Shown here in pieces: positions 6,059-11,378 of a DNA stretch of 11,378 bases (its first letter is position 1; each line of letters starts with the position of its first letter). This DNA comes from Acidobacteriota bacterium (GTDB taxonomy: Bacteria; Acidobacteriota; Terriglobia; UBA7540). The DNA is taken from NCBI GenBank assembly GCA_021780055.1, contig JAJXZM010000440.1, positions 1 through 11,378 of the forward strand. Reading direction: 5' to 3'. The notes below the pieces were generated by a model. That model was not told the DNA's origin. It was given only the letters and a program-made list of their open reading frames with translations, and made no database searches. The position numbers and the translations under genes are program-made.

Positions 6059-7514
6059 GCGGTCCGAGGTCGTTCGCAATTTGTGAAAACTGGTCGAGGG
6101 CTGCTTCCAGGTCTTCGGCGATTTCAGTAGCGATTACATCCGGTTCGGGCAGGTTGGCCGAATCTTCCAGGCTTTCATCGCGTAGCCAGAAGATGTCGAG
6201 ATTGACCTTGTCGCGCTTCATCAATTCTTCATAAGTGAACGGCCTGAAACGCTCGGCTTCTTTGCGGTCGTGGCGGTTTTCGGGATGATAGCAGGCGACA
6301 AATTCGTCAAGGTCCGACCGCTTCAATGGATTTGTTTTGAGCGTGAAGTGCTGGTTGGTCCGGAAATCGTAAATCCACAGCGTCTGTGTCCAGGGGTTTT
6401 CGCTGGCCGGTTTGCGGTCAAAGAACAGAACATTTGCCTTCACGCCCTGAGCGTAGAAGATGCCGGTCGGCAGGCGCAGCAGGGTGTGAACGTCACATTC
6501 CTGCAGGAGCTTTCGGCGGATGGTTTCTCCCGCGCCGCCCTCGAAAAGGACGTTGTCCGGCACCACGATCGCCGCCCGCCCGTGAATCTTCAGCAGAGAT
6601 TTCACGTGCTGCAGAAAGTTGAGTTGCTTGTTGCTGGTGGAGGCCCAGAAGTCGTCACGGACCACCACCAGGCTTTCCTTGCTTTGCTCGCCTTCCTCAT
6701 TGATGATGGTCACGCTCGATTTCTTTCCGAAGGGCGGATTGGTCATGACCACTTCGTAGGTCTCGGAAGGCTGGGCGTTCAAGCTGTCGCCGGTTTCCAC
6801 CGGGCACACCTCTCCGCCAATACCGTGCAAAAATAGATTCATCGCGCAAAGGCGGGTCACGCCATCCACAATGTCCATTCCGCCCAGCGCTTCGTAGCGG
6901 AGATGTTTCTTCTGGTCTTTGTCCAGGTCGTAATGGCCGCTGATGTATTCATGGGCCGCCAGCAGGAAGCCGCCGGTGCCGCAGGCAGGATCAAAGATAG
7001 TCTCATCCGGCGTGGGGCGCACCGCGTCCACAACGGCTCGAATCAGTGCCCGAGGCGTAAAGTACTGCCCTGCTCCGGTTTTCACATCGGCGGCGTTCTT
7101 CTCCAGCAGACCCTCGTATGCATCGCCCTTCACATCCGCATCCAGCATGGTCCACTGTTCGCGGTCAATCAGGTCAGCGATCAGGCGGCGCAGCTTGGCC
7201 GGGTCCTGAATTTTATTCTGGGCTTTGCGGAAAATCACACCCAGCATTCCTTTTTCACGCCCCAAGGTTTCAAGCGTCTTGCGGTAATGGACTTCCAGGG
7301 CGTCGCCATCCAGTTCCAGCAGGCTCGGCCAGTCGTAATCAGCGGGAATGCCCGATGGCTGATTCCATGGAGGCTGGGTGCGCTCGTGGGCCATCTTCAG
7401 AAAAAGTAGATAGGTGAGCTGTTCGACGTAATCACCGTATGAAAGTCCGTCATCTCGCAGGATGTTGCAGTAATTCCATAGCTTTTGAACGATTGACGAG
7501 GGTGTGTTTACCAT
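6048..7514 (-). CDS. hsdM: Type I restriction-modification methyltransferase subunit HsdM
   Basis: HsdM transfers methyl from S-adenosylmethionine to adenine N6, and with HsdS it forms the methylase core of the type I complex. The 488-residue protein opens with the HsdM N-terminal domain (VQKLWNYCNILRDDGLSYGD, EQLTYLLFLKMA). The SAM-binding motif I, FDPACGTGGFL, lies at ~174-184 and the catalytic motif IV, NPPF, at 259-262. GAGQYFTPR just before motif I is also typical. The start at 7514 is preferred over an in-frame ATG at 7553 because AGGAAG lies upstream and HsdM proteins usually begin just before SIVQKLWNYC. It follows the 201-aa membrane gene by 61 bases in the hsd operon. All key motifs are intact, so methylation should be functional if HsdS is. 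Confidence 0.95.
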   Translation of the reverse strand: MVNTPSSIVQKLWNYCNILRDDGLSYGDYVEQLTYLLFLKMAHERTQPPWNQPSGIPADYDWPSLLELDGDALEVHYRKTLETLGREKGMLGVIFRKAQNKIQDPAKLRRLIADLIDREQWTMLDADVKGDAYEGLLEKNAADVKTGAGQYFTPRALIRAVVDAVRPTPDETIFDPACGTGGFLLAAHEYISGHYDLDKDQKKHLRYEALGGMDIVDGVTRLCAMNLFLHGIGGEVCPVETGDSLNAQPSETYEVVMTNPPFGKKSSVTIINEEGEQSKESLVVVRDDFWASTSNKQLNFLQHVKSLLKIHGRAAIVVPDNVLFEGGAGETIRRKLLQECDVHTLLRLPTGIFYAQGVKANVLFFDRKPASENPWTQTLWIYDFRTNQHFTLKTNPLKRSDLDEFVACYHPENRHDRKEAERFRPFTYEELMKRDKVNLDIFWLRDESLEDSANLPEPDVIATEIAEDLEAALDQFSQIANDLGPRSA

Positions 7515-7575
7515 AATCTTAGATCTTCCTGCTTCCGGTTTTATTGCTGGCATTTTTAACGAAAAGGCACGGCGC

Positions 7576-8181
7576 TCACCCCGTTGCCTTAATCCAAGCG
7601 TTCAATGCAGTCCCGTCCCTAATAAATTCCTGTCTTAGCATGACCGGCAACGAAAATTGGCTTTTCACATCGCCATGCGAAACCTCATAGCCGATGCTTG
7701 CAGTTACCAAGTTCATACGAGGCCCGCCCGAGTTGTTCCAGACATTCGTCAGACCCTTCTGTGGAATCGGTACCCTGAATCCCTTTGACTGTACTTGGTC
7801 CCAGGTGGGTGACTTCGGCAACTCATACATTTCTGCGCCCGAAGGGCCTTTTACTGCAATTCTGACGAGCTTAAATTCTCGATCTGCCTTCAAGATCAAA
7901 GAGCTTTCGCCATTAGCACTCTCAATCCTCGCGGTCGGTTGCCAAGCCGTAGCGGCATCGCTCTCCATGCGCTTTTGGATTAGCTCCGAAATTGAAGACT
8001 GGCGCTCCAATAGGCCAGACAGAGTGCCTGCCAGCCCCTTGATTTCCTGGTTGAGATCCATGATTTGCTGCTTGTAGTTTGGTCCAAACCGAAGTGCTAT
8101 CAGAGTGACAATTATCGACGTAACAGCCGAAATGATCGCTGCGAGAATCGTTGTTTCGTTTGCGGTAAGGGCATGACTCAT
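7576..8181 (-). CDS. Membrane-anchored protein of unknown function inside the hsd operon
   Basis: I do not recognise this 201-residue protein. Residues ~11-31 (TILAAIISAVTSIIVTLIALR) form one membrane helix. Residues ~36-75 (QQIMDLNQEIKGLAGTLSGL and beyond) look like a coiled coil. The rest, ~80-200, is rich in beta-type sequence (SSLILKADREFKLVRIAVKG) and may be a compact C-terminal domain. There are no cysteines and no catalytic motif is visible. Its ATG lies 17 bases after the hsdS stop and hsdM starts 61 bases after its own stop, so it is an integral gene of the R-S-x-M transcript. An AGGAG 14 bases before the ATG is a rather distant ribosome site. It might tether or regulate the restriction complex or be a separate defence gene; both are guesses. 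Confidence 0.75.
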   Translation of the reverse strand: MSHALTANETTILAAIISAVTSIIVTLIALRFGPNYKQQIMDLNQEIKGLAGTLSGLLERQSSISELIQKRMESDAATAWQPTARIESANGESSLILKADREFKLVRIAVKGPSGAEMYELPKSPTWDQVQSKGFRVPIPQKGLTNVWNNSGGPRMNLVTASIGYEVSHGDVKSQFSLPVMLRQEFIRDGTALNAWIKATG

Positions 8182-8198
8182 TCGATGTCAACACACTC

Positions 8199-9743
8199 CT
8201 ATCGACTTGTGACCGCAGCCGACAAGGGTTTGCCTCTCTCTGCGCGGATGCGTTCCAGCAGGATGCTGGCTGGCTCGTCCTCCGGGTTCTGCGGAACCAG
8301 CTTCCCTTCAAAGGCTCGTTTCAGGATTGCCTGCCGCAACCGATCGGCCCGCTTTAGATCGGCCTCGACCTGCATTTCCAGCTCATCTATGACCGATAGG
8401 CGGCGCTCGGATTCGGCAATGATGCGATGTTGTTCAGCAAGGGGAGGAAGTGGTATATGGTACGCCTTGATGTCGCTGAGGTTTATATGCGGATGCGCGG
8501 ACCCCGTAGCATATTTCGATGCTTGGTCCCGCCCTGGGGGCCCGTTGAGAACTTGAAGCAGAAAACTGACTAAAACAGAATCGTGAGGTCGGAAGAGGCA
8601 CATTCCCTGTGATAGACAGACCCGCAAATTTTCTGGAACGAGCGCCGCCCAGCCGTAACTGAGCTCACGGCTATATACCACGTCTCCTGCCTGAGGAATC
8701 CGGCGCGCGGTCTGAATTGAGAACTCTTTCTCGTCAACCACCCTCGCGCTCTCTAAGTCGATGACCCCATAAACTACATCACGCGGCCCCAGGGCTGGAA
8801 GACCTGCGGACCCATAGCGCGGCGTCCTGTGTGCGGAGTCCACAAACACGGCCGACAACTGTTCGAGCGAAGCCCAAGACCATCCCTCCGGTAGCGATGT
8901 CAAGTCGACGGCATTCGGCGCAACCGGTTCTTTGTATTTAGCCTTCCACCTGTCGTCCTTGGGTTCTTTGCCGGCGGCGCGGAATTTGGTAAGTTGGTCG
9001 GCTTCCCAGTGGGCGCGGCGCTCGGTGACGATGCGCTTAAGCAATTTGCTGGCGGGTTCGTAGGAGCGGCCCTCGCGGCGGGCAAGCTCTGCTTCCGTTG
9101 GAACCAGCCGCCCTTCACACGATGCCTTCAGCACCGAGGCCCGATAACGCTTCAGGTTTGCCCTTACGCGCTTCAGCGCCTCCACCGCCGCATCCAACCG
9201 CGTGAACTGCTTTTCGATCTCAGCGACAATACGGCGCTGCTCACGGACAGGAGGAATCGGGAATTCAATCTCAGCCAAGAACTCTGGCGGGACCCGTAAT
9301 TGACCCGCTGCTCCCTTCATCCTGATCCGCGCGTCCTGTCGAAGCGAGGTACGGAGCAAGAAATAAAGGAGGAGCTTACGGTCTACTCCGTCTTTAGGCC
9401 GGATAACATGGAATTCAGTTGACCCGGCAGCTCGTCCATTAAAAAGATCTTTGGCAATCGCGAACTTCCCGTTTTCCATGCATGGTGTAATCTTTGCAAA
9501 GAGGACATCGCCTTCCTGGAATCTCGTATAGCCTTTTCGAACTTCCTTCCACAGCCTTCTTGACGAGGGATCCATGCGACCACTTTCGGCCTCAACCGCT
9601 GCCATTGGCACGAAAGAAACAAGTTCATCTTCGTTGGGTTCCGCTTCGAGCAAGCGGGGATTCAGATGAGCGATTTCACGAAGCGTTGCCTTTACCCACC
9701 CGGCAGGCAGGTGACCATGCTTGTATTCCGTATCACCCTTCAC
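8199..9743 (-). CDS. hsdS: Type I restriction-modification specificity subunit HsdS
   Basis: HsdS reads the bipartite DNA target for the methylase and restriction complexes. The 514 residues show the full two-half design. The first target-recognition domain (~10-165) starts LPAGWVKATLREIA. A central conserved helix region (~165-235) contains PPVREQRRIVAEIEKQFTRL and ASCEGRLVP. The second recognition domain (~284-432) starts LPEGWSWASLEQL, and a distal conserved helix region (~433-485) contains PPLAEQHRIIAESERRL and AFEGKLVP. The start is GTG; its first bases overlap the hsdR stop (GTGA), with GAGGTG eight bases upstream, so translation is coupled to hsdR. Both recognition domains look complete. 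The methylated sequence cannot be read from the protein by eye. Confidence 0.94.
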   Translation of the reverse strand: MKGDTEYKHGHLPAGWVKATLREIAHLNPRLLEAEPNEDELVSFVPMAAVEAESGRMDPSSRRLWKEVRKGYTRFQEGDVLFAKITPCMENGKFAIAKDLFNGRAAGSTEFHVIRPKDGVDRKLLLYFLLRTSLRQDARIRMKGAAGQLRVPPEFLAEIEFPIPPVREQRRIVAEIEKQFTRLDAAVEALKRVRANLKRYRASVLKASCEGRLVPTEAELARREGRSYEPASKLLKRIVTERRAHWEADQLTKFRAAGKEPKDDRWKAKYKEPVAPNAVDLTSLPEGWSWASLEQLSAVFVDSAHRTPRYGSAGLPALGPRDVVYGVIDLESARVVDEKEFSIQTARRIPQAGDVVYSRELSYGWAALVPENLRVCLSQGMCLFRPHDSVLVSFLLQVLNGPPGRDQASKYATGSAHPHINLSDIKAYHIPLPPLAEQHRIIAESERRLSVIDELEMQVEADLKRADRLRQAILKRAFEGKLVPQNPEDEPASILLERIRAERGKPLSAAVTSR

Positions 9744-11353
9744 GCTGCCAGCACCTCATTCAATTCGTTCAACAACGGATTCAAGTCCTTTCCGAAAACC
9801 TGATAAGCCTTGCCCAAGCCGCCATGCTGGGCGAAGGGAACATATTCAAAATCGTCTGTATCAATTGCCAGACTTGCGGCAATGTGATCACGAATCAGTT
9901 CCAGCCACTGGCGCTGTTCAGTGGTGAATTTCCGACCGTTCGATTCCTGATCGGCAAGCCACTTGGCAAAGCGTTCGTCAACCTCATCACGAAATGGGCG
10001 CAATTCACCTTCCTGGTGGAGTGTAAATCGGACAATCGAAACAATGTCCGTCAGCAGTTTACCGCCCGAACCACGAACTTTGGACCTGTCGAGCGTTTCA
10101 TATGCACGCCAGAGAAGCTCCGGCGTCCAGGCACGGGGCGGTCGCTGGATAGTTTCCGCCAGGTCCTTGATCTCCTTGAAAGTAAGCCGCTGACGGTACG
10201 GGCGACTGTAAAGAACCTGCAAGGCTGTGATCTGGTCCTTGTTGTCTTCAATAAACTTTTCAAACGTCTCCACCAGGATCTTTGCCTTTTCCTTGGCCTG
10301 GGCAGAATAGCCCGCTTCAAGAATCTGGTCCTGGCTGACGGTGTCAATGGTCTGCTCGTAAGACTTCTTGATCTCGATCAGCTTGTTGCGGAGGTTGGGA
10401 TTGGAAGCGAGGGGTTTGGCCGCTTCGTCCAGCAGCGCGGCTGCGGCCTTTTGAACATGTTCAGGGCCCGGCTCTTCCATGCCCGAAGCTTTGCGGGCGG
10501 CATCCAGTTGGGCATCCGGATCAAGCGCATTGACCAGCGCGCGGGTGAGGTCCGTGAGCGGCTTGCCACCGTTCAACTCTGCAACCTTCTTGTGATCTTC
10601 CTTGTTCAATTGCCGCTCAAGCCGCGCCAGCCGTGAAGCGAGGGAAGAAAGAACATCCGGCTCACGCACGCCGATGGCTACGGCCTCCATTAGCTTTTCA
10701 AAGCTGGCGCTGGGTTTCCGGTCGAGCGGGTGAGTATCGGACATCTCTTCTTCCGAAAGCCCCACGGCATCCACGATGACAAAATGCGTTTTCGATTTTG
10801 AGTCCGGAGTGACGGACTGAAACTCGGTGTCCGTCACCACGCGCACGCCACGGCCTTTCATCTGCTCGAAGAAATTTCGGCTGCGCACCGATCGCATGAA
10901 AAAGACTATCTCCAGCGGACGGACGTCCGTGCCCGTGGCAATCATGTCCACGGTGACCACGATGCGGGGGTTGTAGCTGTTGCGGAAAGAGGACAAAAGA
11001 TCATCGGTGTCGAGACCATTGCTCTTATAGGTGACTTCCTCGACCTCGCTACCGTCTTCGAGGGTCTTCTTTGTTACCACGCGGGCAACGCTGGTGCGGT
11101 AGGTGATCTTCTGGCAGAAGTCGTTACCTTTGCCGAACTCATCGCGGACAATCTGGACGATGTCATCGGCGTGGCTGTCGTCCTTGGCAAAGATCAGGGT
11201 CTTGGGGACATCGGTGCGGCCAGGAAAGATTTCCGTAAAGAGCCGCTCCTTGAACGTTCGGATAATCGTCCGAATCTGGTCCTTGGCGACCACGGCCCGG
11301 TCGAGTTCCTGGGCGCTATACGTCAGGTCTTCATCAAGCTGCTGCCAGCGAAC
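9740..11353 (-). CDS. hsdR: Type I restriction subunit HsdR, C-terminal part downstream of an in-frame stop
   Basis: HsdR is the motor and nuclease subunit that pulls DNA through the complex and cleaves it. Only its second half is here. Helicase motif IV lies in KTLIFAKDDSHADDIV, motif V in VTVDMIATGTDV (near 10957), and motif VI in QMKGRGVR (near 10850). A helical C-terminal domain for HsdM-HsdS assembly follows, ending LNEVLAA. The nuclease domain and motifs I-III would lie beyond the window. The frame is interrupted by TAG at 11354-11356, although family-like residues continue on both sides (KRDRQTR before, VRWQQLDEDLTYSAQELDRA after). The first usable start after it is a GTG at 11291-11293 without a good ribosome site. 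If real, the stop leaves this half without its nuclease domain. The end overlaps the hsdS start as GTGA. Confidence 0.85.
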   Translation of the reverse strand, partial: VRWQQLDEDLTYSAQELDRAVVAKDQIRTIIRTFKERLFTEIFPGRTDVPKTLIFAKDDSHADDIVQIVRDEFGKGNDFCQKITYRTSVARVVTKKTLEDGSEVEEVTYKSNGLDTDDLLSSFRNSYNPRIVVTVDMIATGTDVRPLEIVFFMRSVRSRNFFEQMKGRGVRVVTDTEFQSVTPDSKSKTHFVIVDAVGLSEEEMSDTHPLDRKPSASFEKLMEAVAIGVREPDVLSSLASRLARLERQLNKEDHKKVAELNGGKPLTDLTRALVNALDPDAQLDAARKASGMEEPGPEHVQKAAAALLDEAAKPLASNPNLRNKLIEIKKSYEQTIDTVSQDQILEAGYSAQAKEKAKILVETFEKFIEDNKDQITALQVLYSRPYRQRLTFKEIKDLAETIQRPPRAWTPELLWRAYETLDRSKVRGSGGKLLTDIVSIVRFTLHQEGELRPFRDEVDERFAKWLADQESNGRKFTTEQRQWLELIRDHIAASLAIDTDDFEYVPFAQHGGLGKAYQVFGKDLNPLLNELNEVLAA

Positions 11354-11378
11354 CTAGCGCGTCTGGCGGTCACGCTTA
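11354..11378 (-). pseudogene. hsdR: hsdR upstream fragment ending in a premature TAG
   Basis: In the hsdR frame the last bases of the window read KRDRQTR followed by TAG (11354-11356), and the frame then continues as VRWQQLDEDL. HsdR proteins have a charged R-x-R stretch just before this WxxLDEDL segment, so the reading frame is continuous and the TAG looks like a nonsense change (for example from AGG or CAG) or a sequencing error. Confidence 0.7.

Noticed and set aside
9494..10636. 380-codon + strand open frame
   Set aside because: It lies antisense to hsdR and hsdS, which carry clear family motifs; it has no motif or ribosome site of its own.

Overview
The window is a bacterial accessory region with clear signs of rearrangement. 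The taxon cannot be fixed. The first ~265 bases (a metG fragment) are visibly more AT-rich than what follows, and their protein reads like the MetRS of candidate-phyla bacteria. The fic, restriction-modification and peptidase genes are GC-richer and resemble proteobacterial or acidobacterial sequence. Horizontal transfer in one genome and a mixed metagenomic assembly are both possible.

Left part, + strand (1-3236): an open frame enters from outside the window as the KMSKS loop and early anticodon-binding region of methionyl-tRNA synthetase. It changes in frame, around 260-290, into a Fic AMP-transferase that has lost its usual N-terminal domain. It ends in a DUF1488-like domain. A complete IS4-family insertion sequence (1684-3002) sits exactly at its stop codon, with matched terminal inverted repeats and a perfect 9-bp target duplication. 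A short unrecognised ORF (3030-3236) follows; before the insertion it lay about 20 bases downstream of the fic stop.

Middle part (3237-4766, genes on the - strand): a 72-codon remnant resembling the C-terminus of an AAA/SMC-like ATPase comes first. Next is a two-gene unit made of a 61-aa basic GG-repeat protein and a serine recombinase. Its promoter has a perfect TTGACA box, a 16-bp palindrome over the spacer and -10, and essentially no 5' leader. Upstream lies a gene-free stretch of about 440 bases with clustered palindromes and the terminator of the next gene.

Right part, - strand (4767-11378): a type I restriction-modification locus in the order hsdR - hsdS - membrane-anchored protein of unknown function - hsdM, followed by a secreted M42-family metallopeptidase with a strong terminator. 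HsdR, HsdS and HsdM would assemble into a restriction/methylation complex. The visible hsdR frame carries an in-frame TAG close to the window edge, so restriction may be lost while HsdM and HsdS could still methylate. The most unusual items are the metG::fic chimera, the extra membrane gene inside the hsd operon, the repressible and probably leaderless GG-repeat/recombinase unit, and the hsdR nonsense codon.
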